Of a stretch of 64,000 bases of DNA, positions 7,921 through 17,332 are shown in pieces. The notes under the pieces were generated by a model. It searched no databases. It was given only the letters and a program-made list of their open reading frames with translations, and was not told where the DNA came from. Every line of letters begins with the position of its first letter. The stretch's first letter is position 1. Source of the stretch: ZC4RG36 sp964652205 (GTDB lineage Bacteria > Chloroflexota > Anaerolineae > Aggregatilineales > Phototrophicaceae); NCBI GenBank assembly GCA_964652205.1, contig CAZZAO010000005.1:23017-87016 (forward strand), written 5' to 3'. Position numbers and translations under genes: made by a program.

Positions 7921-9315
7921 TAACTCAGATCGGCGCAACCAGCGCAGATAGAGAGCGAGCGCGCCCGCCGCAGGGTCGTCGCGTGCAGCGACAATCCATT
8001 GATTGTCGTAGGCGATAGCAGCAAGCTGACCGTCGATCTCCAGCAGCGGAATCCGGCCACGAATCGTCGCCGGAATCTTACGGTCGATCATCCAGCGGCT
8101 CAGTGAGCGCGTGTGTCCCTTGAGGTTGGCCGGCGCAAATTGATCGCCCTCGCGGCGCGTTCGCAGCAGCCATGACGTGCCGACAACCGCGATCTGTGTG
8201 AAGTCATCTCCCTGCGGCAGCGAAGCAACTTCAATCGCCCACGACTTGCTGATCGGCGTAATCCCGACCAGCAGCGGCACGCGCTGATCCGGGTTTAGCA
8301 GCGGCATATCGGGGATAGACCACGGCGCGTCCTGCTGCTCAAATACCAGCATCTCATAGTCGATCCGCATCTGCGCTCCGCCCGTGAGCAGCGCCCGCGC
8401 TCCCTGCTCGCCGCGCAGCGCCAGCTCAACGGCGGCAATCACATGCTCATACGTCAGGTCATCCGTCAAGGCAATTCGAGACAGCGCCGCGCGGATGAAG
8501 CGCCGCTGAAGCGCCGGATGCAGCCCGACAAACGCACTCCGGGGAAAACGAAGGCGGGTCTGATCGCCGTGAGCCTCGGTCAGAACGGCGGCAAGCTGCG
8601 CGTCCATATAAGCATCCTCGACCGAGGCGACGTCGGCGAGACGGATCAGCGCCCGGTCGATCTGCGGATTGATCGCGCGCAGCGACGGCAGCACATCATG
8701 ACGCAGGCGATTGCGCAGGTAGGACAGGTCGCGGTTGGTCGCATCGACACGCGGGGACAGTTGATGCTCGGCGCAGTAGGCGTCCACCTCAGAGCGCGTG
8801 ACGTCGAGCATCGGGCGGATCAGGGTCAATTCGGGCTGTTCGGGCAATGGCCCGCGCCAGCCCATCCCGGCTAACCCACGCAGGCCGCCGCCGCGCAGCA
8901 GGTGCATCAGCGTCGTTTCGGCCTGATCGTCGGCCTGATGGGCGACGGCCACCGTCGTTGCGCCGATTTCAGCGGCCACGCTGGCGAAAACCCGGTAGCG
9001 CGCGCTGCGCAGCGCGGCCTCAATGTTCGCACCGGCTCTGAGCCTGAGCAGCACCGCCGCCATCGTCACCGGCACTTGCCATTCAGAACAGGTTTGCACG
9101 ACGAATTCCGCATCCTGAATACTGGCATCGCCACGCATTCTATGATCGACCGTGACGACGTGCAGCGCTAAATCGAGCCGCTCACGCAGCCCGACCAGCA
9201 CATGCAGCAGCGCCAGCGAATCCGCGCCCCCCGATACGCCGACGATCACCTTCCGATCCACCGGGATCATCTGATAATGCTGGAGTGCAGCGCGGACTTT
9301 CTGCGATACAGTCAT
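7912..9315 (-). CDS. tilS: tRNA(Ile)-lysidine synthase
   Basis: TilS converts C34 of the CAU-anticodon tRNA(Ile) to lysidine with ATP and lysine, so that it reads AUA. The 467-residue protein has the PP-loop SGGADS (28-33), then a LLRGGGLRGLAGM segment typical of the N-type catalytic domain, RNRLRHDVLP, and a C-terminal TilS domain (about 370-455) with RTRREGDQF, a KGHTRSLSRWMIDRKIP block and a conserved WIV. I placed the start at the ATG at 9315, which has an AGAGGA site, rather than at a TTG 33 bp upstream. It is divergent from mreB with about 120 bp between the starts. Confidence 0.92.
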   Translation of the reverse strand: MTVSQKVRAALQHYQMIPVDRKVIVGVSGGADSLALLHVLVGLRERLDLALHVVTVDHRMRGDASIQDAEFVVQTCSEWQVPVTMAAVLLRLRAGANIEAALRSARYRVFASVAAEIGATTVAVAHQADDQAETTLMHLLRGGGLRGLAGMGWRGPLPEQPELTLIRPMLDVTRSEVDAYCAEHQLSPRVDATNRDLSYLRNRLRHDVLPSLRAINPQIDRALIRLADVASVEDAYMDAQLAAVLTEAHGDQTRLRFPRSAFVGLHPALQRRFIRAALSRIALTDDLTYEHVIAAVELALRGEQGARALLTGGAQMRIDYEMLVFEQQDAPWSIPDMPLLNPDQRVPLLVGITPISKSWAIEVASLPQGDDFTQIAVVGTSWLLRTRREGDQFAPANLKGHTRSLSRWMIDRKIPATIRGRIPLLEIDGQLAAIAYDNQWIVAARDDPAAGALALYLRWLRRSELER

Positions 9316-9374
9316 TGGCTTGCGTCCTCTCGTAACACAGGGAAACAAATCCGTCCACTGAGTTCAGGCCAGCT

Positions 9375-9402
9375 TTGTATTGTCCTACCCCCATGTTATA
9401 AT
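9375..9402 (+). promoter_or_regulatory. Probable mreB promoter
   Basis: TTGTAT (9375-9380) and a perfect TATAAT (9397-9402) are separated by 16 bp, ending 33 bp before the mreB GTG. This predicts a start of transcription near 9409 and a leader of about 27 nt containing the AGGAG site. Confidence 0.65.
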
Positions 9403-9435
9403 GCCGCCCGGATCACTGCGGTTAGGAGCCGGTTT

Positions 9436-10497
9436 GTGTTAAGTCCGTTAGATTATTTCTTCGGCTTATTTTCGCTCGACATCGGCATCGATCTCGGAAC
9501 AGCCAACACCCTCGTCAGCGTGCGCGGCAAGGGGATTGTCATCAACGAGCCATCGTTCGTCGCCATCGAGAAGAAAACGCGCCGCCCGATTGAAGTCGGG
9601 GCGCGCGCCAAAGAAATGTGGAACAAAAACCCAAAAGATATTCTGATCGTCCGTCCACTGCGTGACGGCGTTATCAGTGAATTTGAAGTGACCGAAGCGA
9701 TGCTCGATCACCTGATCCGCAAGGCCCACGAACAACAGTGGGTGCCGATCCCACGTCCGCGCGTGGTCGTCGGCATTCCAAGCGGCGTCACCGAAGTCGA
9801 GAAACGCGCCGTCTACGACGCGGCCATCAGCGCGGGCGCGCGTGAAGTCTATCTGATCGAAGAGCCGGTCGCGGCGGCTATCGGCGCGGGCCTGCCGGTA
9901 CAGGAAACGCGCGGCAGCATGATTATCGACATCGGCGGCGGCACGACGGAAGTCGCGCTGTTCTCGCTCGGCGGGATCGTCATCAGCCGGTCAATTCGCG
10001 TCGCGGGCGACGAAATGGACGAAGATATTGTCCAGTATATGCGCACCAAGCACAACCTGATGATCGGCGAACCGACGGCGGAAGCGCTAAAAATCGATAT
10101 CGGCTCGGCCTTTCCGCTGCCGCAGGAGCGCACCAAGTCGGTCAGTGGGCGTAACCTCGTCACCGGCCTGCCCACCCGCGTCGAGGTCAGCTCAATTGAG
10201 GTACGCGAAGCTATCGGCGGCTCGGTTGACATCATCGTTGATACCGTCAAGGACGCGCTCGACGACACGCCGCCGGAGCTGGTCGCCGACCTGATGGAAA
10301 GCGGCATCTGTCTCGCCGGCGGGGGCGGCCAGCTCAAAGGGCTGGCCGACCGTTTATCTGAGGAAGTTCACATCCGCGCCTGGGTGGCCGACGACGCTAT
10401 GACCTGCGTCGCTCGCGGCGCTGGACGAATCCTCGAAGACTACAACAACCTGCGCCGTCTGCTCGTCGGCCTCGAACGCGGCAGCACCCACCACTAA
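9436..10497 (+). CDS. mreB: Rod shape-determining protein MreB
   Basis: A bacterial actin that forms membrane-associated filaments guiding lateral cell-wall synthesis. The 353-residue protein has phosphate-1 motif GIDLGTANT near the N-terminus, phosphate-2 DIGGGTTEVA, the IEEPVAAAIG connector, and adenosine-binding CLAGGGGQLKG. The start is the GTG at 9436, seven bases after AGGAG; the frame is open further upstream, but that would add about 78 unrelated residues. The start is preceded by a good promoter. It is first gene of the mreB-mreC-mreD-PBP2 block and is followed by mreC after 79 bp. Confidence 0.96.
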   Translation: MLSPLDYFFGLFSLDIGIDLGTANTLVSVRGKGIVINEPSFVAIEKKTRRPIEVGARAKEMWNKNPKDILIVRPLRDGVISEFEVTEAMLDHLIRKAHEQQWVPIPRPRVVVGIPSGVTEVEKRAVYDAAISAGAREVYLIEEPVAAAIGAGLPVQETRGSMIIDIGGGTTEVALFSLGGIVISRSIRVAGDEMDEDIVQYMRTKHNLMIGEPTAEALKIDIGSAFPLPQERTKSVSGRNLVTGLPTRVEVSSIEVREAIGGSVDIIVDTVKDALDDTPPELVADLMESGICLAGGGGQLKGLADRLSEEVHIRAWVADDAMTCVARGAGRILEDYNNLRRLLVGLERGSTHH

Positions 10498-10553
10498 ACT
10501 CTCGCAGGATTCGCCCCGATTGTATGCCCTCAACCCTCAGTCCACTGTTCAGG

Positions 10554-10559
10554 TATAAT
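10554..10559 (+). promoter_or_regulatory. Possible -10 box before mreC
   Basis: A perfect TATAAT lies 18 bp before the mreC ATG, but no convincing -35 hexamer is at the right distance. If used, the transcript would begin almost at the GGAGG ribosome site. Confidence 0.3.
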
Positions 10560-10576
10560 GATGCCCGGAGGTGGTC

Positions 10577-11479
10577 ATGAATCAGGGGAGCGGCTTCCGG
10601 CGCGGATGGCGTGGAAACCGGGCTGTATACTTCGTCATCTGTCTGCTGGCCTGCGTCGGCCTGATCGTCGCCAGTCGGTCGGGCGTGCTTGCGCCAGTCG
10701 AGGGCGTCATCGCCGTGCCGCTCAACGCGGTATCAGGCGTTTTCAACCGCCTCGCGCTCAAGATCAGCTCGACCGTCACCGACCTGTCGGAGATTCAGAC
10801 GCTGCGTCAGCGCAATGCTGACCTTGAAGAATCGCTCGCGCAGTTCCAGTCAGAGCTGGTCGAGCTGCGCGAGATCGCCAGCGACTACAACCGCCTGACC
10901 AGCCTGCTCGATTACAAATCGTCGGTGCAGAACGAGCAGGTCGTCACCGCCGACGTGGTCGGCTTCGACTCGAACAACGCCCTGCGTACCCTCAGCATCA
11001 ACCGGGGCGCGCGCGACGGCATCGCCACTGGAATGCCAGTCGTGACGAAAGAGGGCCTCGTCGGGCGCGTTATCGACGTCAGCGCCAACGCCTCGCGCGT
11101 CCTGCTCATCAACGACCCGTCCAGCGCGGTCAGCGCCCGACTGCAAACCTCACGCGCCATCGGCAGCGTCGATGGCAGCGTGATGGGTCTGCGCTCCGGC
11201 AGCCTGCGGATGACCCTGATTCCGCTCAATGCCCGCATTCAGGAAGGCGATCTGGTCATCACGTCCGGACTGGGCGGCAACTTCCCCGCCGATATCGTCA
11301 TCGGCCAGGTAACGAGCGTCCGCTCAGAGCAGTTCGGGCTGTATCAGGAAGCGGAAGTCCGCAGCCTGATCGACTTCGATACGCTCGAATTTGTCTTGGT
11401 CGTCACCAGCTTCCAGCCCATCGATCTGTCAGTCTTTGAGTCCGATGCTGGCGGCTCGACCGACGCGACCGCGCCTTAA
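10577..11479 (+). CDS. mreC: Rod shape-determining protein MreC
   Basis: A 300-residue bitopic membrane protein that links MreB filaments to periplasmic wall synthases. It has a short basic cytoplasmic tail (RRGWRGNR), one transmembrane helix (about 15-35), a coiled coil rich in Leu/Glu (about 70-115, QRNADLEESLAQFQSELVELREI), and the two beta domains of MreC (VVTKEGLVGRV; IQEGDLVITSGLGGNFPADI). The ATG at 10577 was chosen because GGAGG lies five bases upstream. Its stop overlaps the start of mreD by one base (TAATG), indicating translational coupling. Confidence 0.95.
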   Translation: MNQGSGFRRGWRGNRAVYFVICLLACVGLIVASRSGVLAPVEGVIAVPLNAVSGVFNRLALKISSTVTDLSEIQTLRQRNADLEESLAQFQSELVELREIASDYNRLTSLLDYKSSVQNEQVVTADVVGFDSNNALRTLSINRGARDGIATGMPVVTKEGLVGRVIDVSANASRVLLINDPSSAVSARLQTSRAIGSVDGSVMGLRSGSLRMTLIPLNARIQEGDLVITSGLGGNFPADIVIGQVTSVRSEQFGLYQEAEVRSLIDFDTLEFVLVVTSFQPIDLSVFESDAGGSTDATAP

Positions 11480-11985
11480 TGAGCAACTGGATCAGTTTTC
11501 CCATTCTGATTCTGGCCGCCATCTTGCAGGCGACCTTCATGCCGCAGATTCGGATTCTCAACGGCACGCCTGATCTGGTCTTTCTTTTCGTCTTCGCCTG
11601 GTCGATCAACGCGCCGCTCGAAACCGGCGTCACCTGGGCCTTCGTCGGCGGGATCAGCCGCGATCTGCTGTCGGCCACGCCGCTCGGCAGCTCGACAATT
11701 GGCCTGCTGCTGATCGTGTTTGCCCTCAACCAGGTCCGGGGGCAGGTCTATGGCGTCGGCTTCACGCTGTTCATCGGCTTCGTCATCGCCGGAACCTTCG
11801 TCGAGCTGGTGACACTGATGCTGGTGCTGGCCGCAACCGGCTACCCGGTCAACCTGATCGAAACGTTCACCACTATGATTCTACCAACAGTGGCCTATAA
11901 TCTGCTGTTTGTCGGCCCGATTTACTGGCTGGTGCGCCGACTCCAGAAGCGCCTGCGAACCGAAACGCGGTTGATTTCTCAGTGA
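11479..11985 (+). CDS. mreD: Rod shape-determining protein MreD
   Basis: A 168-residue, almost wholly hydrophobic protein with about five or six predicted membrane helices, the normal size and profile of MreD, which completes the MreBCD elongation complex. Family features include the N-terminal ILAAILQATFMPQIRI, the PDLVFLFVFAWSI segment and GGISRDLLSATPLGSST. The gene overlaps mreC by one base and precedes the PBP2 gene by 79 bp. The assignment rests on hydropathy, position and these short motifs. Confidence 0.92.
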   Translation: MSNWISFPILILAAILQATFMPQIRILNGTPDLVFLFVFAWSINAPLETGVTWAFVGGISRDLLSATPLGSSTIGLLLIVFALNQVRGQVYGVGFTLFIGFVIAGTFVELVTLMLVLAATGYPVNLIETFTTMILPTVAYNLLFVGPIYWLVRRLQKRLRTETRLISQ

Positions 11986-12064
11986 AAAGGATGGGCAGCG
12001 CGACCAGCGGGGGACACAGCAAGACCGTCATGGGGGGCGGAAAGTTCGTTGAGGAATCGATTTT

Positions 12065-14383
12065 ATGCAGCGTTTGATGCCCTTTCAAGGCTGGCGGCTG
12101 ACCTTTTTTCAAGGCGTGATGTTCGCCGTGTTCGTGCTGTTCGGCGTCCGCATGTACCAGATTCAGATCGTGCAGGGATCGGAATGGCAGGCACAGGCCG
12201 ATGAGAACCGCATCAGTCAGGTTCCCCAGCCCGCCGACCGCGGCGTGATCTTCGACCGCAACAATCAACCGCTGGCGATCAACGTCCCCGCCTTCAACGT
12301 CACCGTCACCCCCGCCGATCTGCCGGACAACGAAACAGAAGTGCTCAACATCTATAACCGGCTCTCAGCGCTGATCGAAGTGCCGCCGACTGAAGCTGCT
12401 GCCCGCGCCGCCGGATCGACAGTGCCGAGTATTGAGAAGCTGGTGCAGGAAGGGCGCGGTATCGCGCCGTATCGTCCGGTCGTGGTCGCGCAGGACGTCA
12501 AACGCGAAGTCGCCATGCAGATCATGGAAGAGAAGCAGACGCTCCCCGGCGTTGACGCCTTCAACTCGACCGCCGCTGTGCGCGAATACCCGACCGGTGA
12601 ACTGACGTCGCACATCATCGGTTACATGGGCCGCATCCCTGAAGATCAGGCCAAACAGCTTATCGAGCAGGGCTACGACCCGGCCTATGACCGCATCGGC
12701 TATTCAGGCGTCGAAGCCTATCTCGAATCGGTGCTGGCAGGCCAGCGCGGCTACATCCGTAATGAAGTCGATGTCGCCGGTCAACCAATTGCCGAGATCG
12801 AGCGCAAGGATTCTACGCCGGGCCAGAACATCCGCCTGACCATCGACACCGATTTACAGAAAATCGCGGAACAGGCGCTGCGCGACGAGATCGCCAAACT
12901 GAACGCCTCGAAAAACCAGATCGTCAGTCAGACCGGCGTCGTCATCGCCATGAATCCCAAAACGGGCGAAGTGCTGTCGCTCGTCAGTTGGCCGAGCTAC
13001 GACAACACCAAATTCGCCCGCGCCATCGACGTTCCCTACTATCTCAACGTCACATCTGACCCGCTGCGCCCGCTCTACAATCAGGCCATTAGCTCGCTCT
13101 ACCCGCCCGGCTCGATCTGGAAGCTGCTGACAGCGGCTGGCGTGCTTCAGGAACATGTCATCGCGCCGGATTCAACGCTCAATGATCCCGGTCGCCTGAC
13201 CGTCCCCAATCGCTACGCGCCCAACGACGTCGCCGCCGCGCAGACCTTCGTCTGCTGGCTCAAGCAGGGTCACGGCAACCTCAATCTCGTCGGGGCCATC
13301 GCCAATAGCTGCGACGTCTACTTCTATCAGGTCGGCGGCGGCAACCCGGAAGTTTCGCCCGCCGTGCTCAAGCCGGACGGCCTCGGAATCGACGGCATGG
13401 ATCGCTATGGCACGGCGCTCGGCATCGGCTCGGTGCAGGGGATTGAGCTTCCCGGTGAAAACGGCGGACGAATGCCTGACCCCGACTGGAAACGCCGCAT
13501 CTACGGCGAAAGCTGGTCAACTGGCGACACTTACAACGCCGCCTTCGGTCAGGGCTATATCACCGTGACGCCGCTCCAGCTCCTCAACGCCGTGGCGGCC
13601 ATCACCAATGGCGGCACGCTCTATCAGCCCACTATCGTCCACGACTACCTCGATGCGACCGGCAACGTCACCAAAGCCTTCCAGCCGCACGTCTTACGCA
13701 CCATCAACCTGGAGAACCTCGCTCCCGGCCAGACAATTACGCTGCTGCCGCTGGAAGACATGATTATGAAAGGGCTAGGCAGCCTGTCGTGCCTGTGCGA
13801 GACAACCAGTAAGTTCTTCAACCAGATTCGCTGCAACCCGAACGACTACACTAATACGGTTGACATCAACCCTGACCCGTATATCGAGGATGTGCGCGAG
13901 TACCGGGTGTCGCTGCCCGCCTACTATCCGTTCACCGACAACATCTGTGACGAGCTGCGCTTCAACCCCGGCTACACGCCACCATTCATCGACGGCCAGA
14001 ATCTCGCCCTGATTCGGGAAGGAATGCGCGAAGCGGTGACGGTCGGTACGGCGAAAACTATCAATCTGCCCTACGTCGAAGTCGCCGGGAAAACCGGCAC
14101 TGCCGAATACTGCGACGATATCGCTCGACCGCTCGGCCTGTGCGTGCCGGGCGCGTGGCCCGCCCACGCCTGGTTTGTCGGCTACGCGCCGTATAAAGAC
14201 CCGCAGATTATCGTCATCGCCTTCGTCTATCACGGCGGTGAAGGCTCGGCAGTCGCGCTGCCGATTGTCCGCCAGGTGCTCGAAAATTACCTGCGGCTGG
14301 AGAATGATCGCGGCGGCCAGACGACCCAGGTCAACCCGAACGACATCGGTATTCTGTCATCGACAGAGACGGCGGCCCCGTGA
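12065..14383 (+). CDS. mrdA: Penicillin-binding protein 2 (elongation transpeptidase)
   Basis: A class B PBP that crosslinks peptidoglycan with RodA during elongation. The 772-residue chain has an N-terminal membrane anchor (about 12-32), a dimerisation domain (PADRGVIFDRNNQPLA onward), and a transpeptidase domain with S350-I-W-K353 (nucleophile), S415-C-D417, and K676-T-G678. SCD instead of SxN is usual for PBP2. The spacing from S415 to K676 (261 residues) is about 100 longer than in E. coli PBP2. The extra region carries C576, C578, C590 and C628, and four more cysteines sit at 397, 416, 683 and 693, so disulfides are possible outside the membrane. It overlaps the next gene by four bases. 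Confidence 0.93.
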   Translation: MQRLMPFQGWRLTFFQGVMFAVFVLFGVRMYQIQIVQGSEWQAQADENRISQVPQPADRGVIFDRNNQPLAINVPAFNVTVTPADLPDNETEVLNIYNRLSALIEVPPTEAAARAAGSTVPSIEKLVQEGRGIAPYRPVVVAQDVKREVAMQIMEEKQTLPGVDAFNSTAAVREYPTGELTSHIIGYMGRIPEDQAKQLIEQGYDPAYDRIGYSGVEAYLESVLAGQRGYIRNEVDVAGQPIAEIERKDSTPGQNIRLTIDTDLQKIAEQALRDEIAKLNASKNQIVSQTGVVIAMNPKTGEVLSLVSWPSYDNTKFARAIDVPYYLNVTSDPLRPLYNQAISSLYPPGSIWKLLTAAGVLQEHVIAPDSTLNDPGRLTVPNRYAPNDVAAAQTFVCWLKQGHGNLNLVGAIANSCDVYFYQVGGGNPEVSPAVLKPDGLGIDGMDRYGTALGIGSVQGIELPGENGGRMPDPDWKRRIYGESWSTGDTYNAAFGQGYITVTPLQLLNAVAAITNGGTLYQPTIVHDYLDATGNVTKAFQPHVLRTINLENLAPGQTITLLPLEDMIMKGLGSLSCLCETTSKFFNQIRCNPNDYTNTVDINPDPYIEDVREYRVSLPAYYPFTDNICDELRFNPGYTPPFIDGQNLALIREGMREAVTVGTAKTINLPYVEVAGKTGTAEYCDDIARPLGLCVPGAWPAHAWFVGYAPYKDPQIIVIAFVYHGGEGSAVALPIVRQVLENYLRLENDRGGQTTQVNPNDIGILSSTETAAP

Positions 14384-15468
14384 AACTTTCCCGTTGGATC
14401 CCCGCGCTCGCCGCTGGCCTGATCGCATGGCTGGCATTCATGATCCTCGGCCACACGCCCGTCATTCGCGCGTCGGGGCTGGCGCTGGCGATCATCGGCG
14501 CAGCGCTGATGTTCAGCCGCTGGGGCATGATTCTCGGCGTTGTCGGCGGGCTGGCATTCGCCTTCAGTCCGGCCTTCTGGGCGCAGACCGGCGGCACAGA
14601 AAGCCTGAATCCGGTGGCAGTCAGCGGCGCGCTGGCGCTAGCCGTCGTCGGCGCGGCGTTTCTGGCCTGGTTGAGTAAACGTCCGTCGTTTGGGCTGGCG
14701 CTCGGCCTGATCGTCTTCACCGGGCTGTTTTTCACCGTCGTCGGCTCGCCGCACAGCCTGCGCCTGACAACACTGCTGGCAGCCTGGCTGCTGGCGCTGG
14801 TCGTCGACGCGCTGATGCTGACCAATCCACGGCCCGACGAAGCCGCGCCGATCAGCCTCGGTCGTCGCCACGTCCTCGGCATCCTGCTGCTGCTGACTAT
14901 CGGCGTCATCAACGACCCGCTGATAGCGTTGTTTCTACCGGCGGTCGCGCTCGGCCTGTTCCTGTCAGCGACGAAGCTGCCGCGCTGGTACTGGGCCGCG
15001 CTGCTGGTGATTGGGATCGTCGGCGCGCGCGGGCTGATGGTTCAATATGCCGATTCGTCGTGGTGGCTGTATCCGGCGGCGCAGGCAGAAATGCTCAGCG
15101 TGCGCGTCCCGAAGCTGTTCGCCGACGGCTGGCGCGTCTCGGAGCGCTGGGTCGAACTGTTCGCGCTGGTGATCGACCAGTTCAGCGTCGTCGGGCTGGT
15201 GTTAGGCGTGATCGGGCTGGCGCGGCTGGCGCGCTGGTATCCGACGCTCGGCGTGGTTATGCTGACGGCTTTCACCACCTATTTCATCTTCGGCCTGCTC
15301 TACTTTGGCCGCGACCGGGCCGTGCTGCTGCTGCCGCTGCTGATGATTCAAGTCCTGTGGATGACCTACGCGCTGCACTCGATCTGGCAGTGGCTGACGC
15401 GCAGCCTGCGGCTGTTCGCGCCGCGCGGCAAGCCGGTCATCGCCGGGGAGCCGAAGCCGCCCATTTAG
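14380..15468 (+). CDS. Polytopic membrane protein of unknown function
   Basis: A 362-residue protein starting at a GTG that overlaps the PBP2 stop (GTGA), so its translation is coupled to PBP2. I do not recognise a family. It is very hydrophobic, with about ten predicted membrane helices in pairs (for example 5-60, 80-140, 165-225 and 265-340), a longer extracytoplasmic loop at about 225-255 (QYADSSWWLYPAAQAEML), and a short basic C-terminal tail. The arrangement is loosely reminiscent of polyprenol-phosphate glycosyltransferases or O-antigen-type membrane proteins, but no catalytic motif is evident. Its place between PBP2 and minC suggests a cell-wall role. Confidence 0.75.
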   Translation: MKLSRWIPALAAGLIAWLAFMILGHTPVIRASGLALAIIGAALMFSRWGMILGVVGGLAFAFSPAFWAQTGGTESLNPVAVSGALALAVVGAAFLAWLSKRPSFGLALGLIVFTGLFFTVVGSPHSLRLTTLLAAWLLALVVDALMLTNPRPDEAAPISLGRRHVLGILLLLTIGVINDPLIALFLPAVALGLFLSATKLPRWYWAALLVIGIVGARGLMVQYADSSWWLYPAAQAEMLSVRVPKLFADGWRVSERWVELFALVIDQFSVVGLVLGVIGLARLARWYPTLGVVMLTAFTTYFIFGLLYFGRDRAVLLLPLLMIQVLWMTYALHSIWQWLTRSLRLFAPRGKPVIAGEPKPPI

Positions 15469-15776
15469 GATACTGCGCGCCCACCTTGATCCGACCGTTT
15501 GAGGTTCATCTGGAACCTTAACCGATAGCCCGATACAATCATTCAGCAGGACTCATCAAGCAGCATTCGCTAACACGACCTGACCCGCGCCATGCCATCA
15601 CGCTGGCCGATGAACGCCCTGACCCCCAATCTCAAACTCAGTTGAGCAGGCGTCGCAGAGTCTGCGTCGTCTATGACGCGAGTCCTGTGGCGTAAGTCGG
15701 GAATCCCTGTATAGTATTAAGCATCATGCCTGATTAAAACTTACTGGAAACAAGCACCTCGACGGGACAGGGGGCC
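15469..15776. other. Intergenic region before minC
   Basis: 308 bp without a convincing gene. A TATAGT at 15710-15715 could be a -10 box for minC, but no good -35 accompanies it. A partial inverted repeat involving GCGTCGCAGA / TCTGCGTCGT lies near 15648-15672. Confidence 0.45.
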
Positions 15777-16460
15777 ATGCGCGAATCGACGGTCGCTATT
15801 AAGGGAGTCAAGGATGGGCTGCTCATCTCCTTGAGTCCCACCGAGGAATGGGCCATTATCACCAACGACCTGGCGGCGCGCATCGACGAGAAAAGTTCCT
15901 TTTTCACGGGGGCGCGCATCACGCTGGACGTCGGCGAGCGCCCGGTGCGCAAGGATGAGCTTGGCTCGGTCAAGGCACTGCTCGAACGGCGCGGCCTGTC
16001 ACTCTGGGCCGTATCGAGCGCCAGCGCCACCACCATTGACTCGGCCATCGCGCTCGACTTGCGGACGGCCAGCGCAGCTTCGACCAACCCGACCCGCGCC
16101 GAGAATGAGCCGGTTATCGCCTCGGAAGAAGATGGCTCGGTCGGCATCCTGATCCACAAAACGCTGCGCTCCGGCAAAAGCGTTCACAGTCAGGGGCATG
16201 TCGTCGTCTTTGGCGACGTCAACCCCGGCGCAGAAATTATCGCAGGCGGCGATATTATCGTCTGGGGACGCCTGAGCGGGCAGGTTCACGCCGGAGCTAA
16301 CGGCGACGACAGAGCCGTCGTCTGCGCGCTCGACATGATCCCGACGCAACTGCGCATCGCCGGTCACATCACCACGTCGCCAGACGACAAGCGGCGCAAG
16401 CCGCGGCCTGAAACAGCACTTATCCGCGACAACGCCATCGTTGTCGAAGCCTGGAAATAA
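15777..16460 (+). CDS. minC: Septum site-determining protein MinC
   Basis: MinC inhibits FtsZ polymerisation away from midcell when recruited by MinD. The 227-residue protein has the N-terminal FtsZ-inhibiting domain (about 1-100, IKGVKDGLLISL) and the C-terminal beta-helical domain that binds MinD (about 125-225), with the signature blocks HVVVFGDVNPGAEIIAGGD, IVWGRLSG.VHAGANGD and AVVCAL. The two are joined by a polar linker. It lies 48 bp before minD in the order minC-minD-minE, as in many rod-shaped bacteria. Confidence 0.93.
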   Translation: MRESTVAIKGVKDGLLISLSPTEEWAIITNDLAARIDEKSSFFTGARITLDVGERPVRKDELGSVKALLERRGLSLWAVSSASATTIDSAIALDLRTASAASTNPTRAENEPVIASEEDGSVGILIHKTLRSGKSVHSQGHVVVFGDVNPGAEIIAGGDIIVWGRLSGQVHAGANGDDRAVVCALDMIPTQLRIAGHITTSPDDKRRKPRPETALIRDNAIVVEAWK

Positions 16461-16508
16461 GCACAGTCACCGCTGCCTGTGCGAATAAACTGGAAAGGAC
16501 AATCCGGT

Positions 16509-17321
16509 ATGGGGGCGAAAGTCGTTACGGTCACATCGGGCAAAGGCGGCGTCGGCAAAACCACGACGACCGCTAACCTCGGTGTCGCGCTCGCTCGCAT
16601 GAATAAAAAGGTGGTTGTCATCGACGCGGATATCGGCCTGCGAAACCTCGACGTCATCATGGGCCTCGAAAACCGCATCGTCTACGATCTGGTCGATATC
16701 GTCGAGGGGCGCTGCAAGCTGCGTCAGGCGATGATAAAGCACAAGCAGTTCCCCGACCTGTATCTGATTCCGGCGGCGCAAACGCGCGACAAGAGCGCGG
16801 TCAGCCCGGCAGACATGATCCAGTTGGCCGACCAGCTCCGTCAGGAGTTCGACTTCGTGCTGATCGACTCGCCCGCCGGAATCGAGCGCGGCTACCGCAA
16901 TGCTGTCGCCCCGGCGGACGAAATCCTGATCGTCACCAACCCCGAAGTCTCGGCGGTGCGCGACGCCGACCGGATTATTGGCCTGCTCGAAGCCGAAAAC
17001 AAAGGGCCGGGCCAGCTCATCCTCAACCGGGTGAAGATGGACATGGTGCGCAAGGGCGAGATGATGTCCGCCTCTGACGTCACCGACATCCTCTCCGTCA
17101 AGCTGATCGGTATCGTGCCGGAAGATGAGAACGTCGTCCCGGCGTCGAATGCTGGCCTGCCCGTCACGTTGAACGAAAATTCCCGCGCCGGGACCGCCTT
17201 CCGCAACATTGCCCGCCGGCTGAATGGGGAAATTGTCCCATTTATGAAGCTCGACGAAAGTGATAGTCTGATGAAACGCCTCGCCCGTATTTTCTCTGGC
17301 AGCAACGGGAACGGGCAGTAA
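16509..17321 (+). CDS. minD: Septum site-determining ATPase MinD
   Basis: A 270-residue deviant-Walker ATPase that cycles on and off the membrane and carries MinC. The P-loop GKGGVGKTT (11-19) includes the signature lysine K12; D39-type switch residues appear in VIDADIGLRNLD, and LIDSPAGIERG follows. The C-terminus (SLMKRLARIFSG) is the amphipathic membrane-targeting helix. I chose the ATG at 16509, preceded by AAAGGA, over an in-frame ATG 30 bp upstream, because conserved sequence begins at MGAKVVTVTSGKGG. MinE starts 11 bp downstream. Confidence 0.96.
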   Translation: MGAKVVTVTSGKGGVGKTTTTANLGVALARMNKKVVVIDADIGLRNLDVIMGLENRIVYDLVDIVEGRCKLRQAMIKHKQFPDLYLIPAAQTRDKSAVSPADMIQLADQLRQEFDFVLIDSPAGIERGYRNAVAPADEILIVTNPEVSAVRDADRIIGLLEAENKGPGQLILNRVKMDMVRKGEMMSASDVTDILSVKLIGIVPEDENVVPASNAGLPVTLNENSRAGTAFRNIARRLNGEIVPFMKLDESDSLMKRLARIFSGSNGNGQ

Positions 17322-17332
17322 AGGGTAAAGCG

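Noticed and set aside
9202..9435. Upstream extension of MreB
   Set aside because: The GTG at 9436 has promoter, ribosome site and the conserved MreB N-terminus; the extension would overlap tilS.
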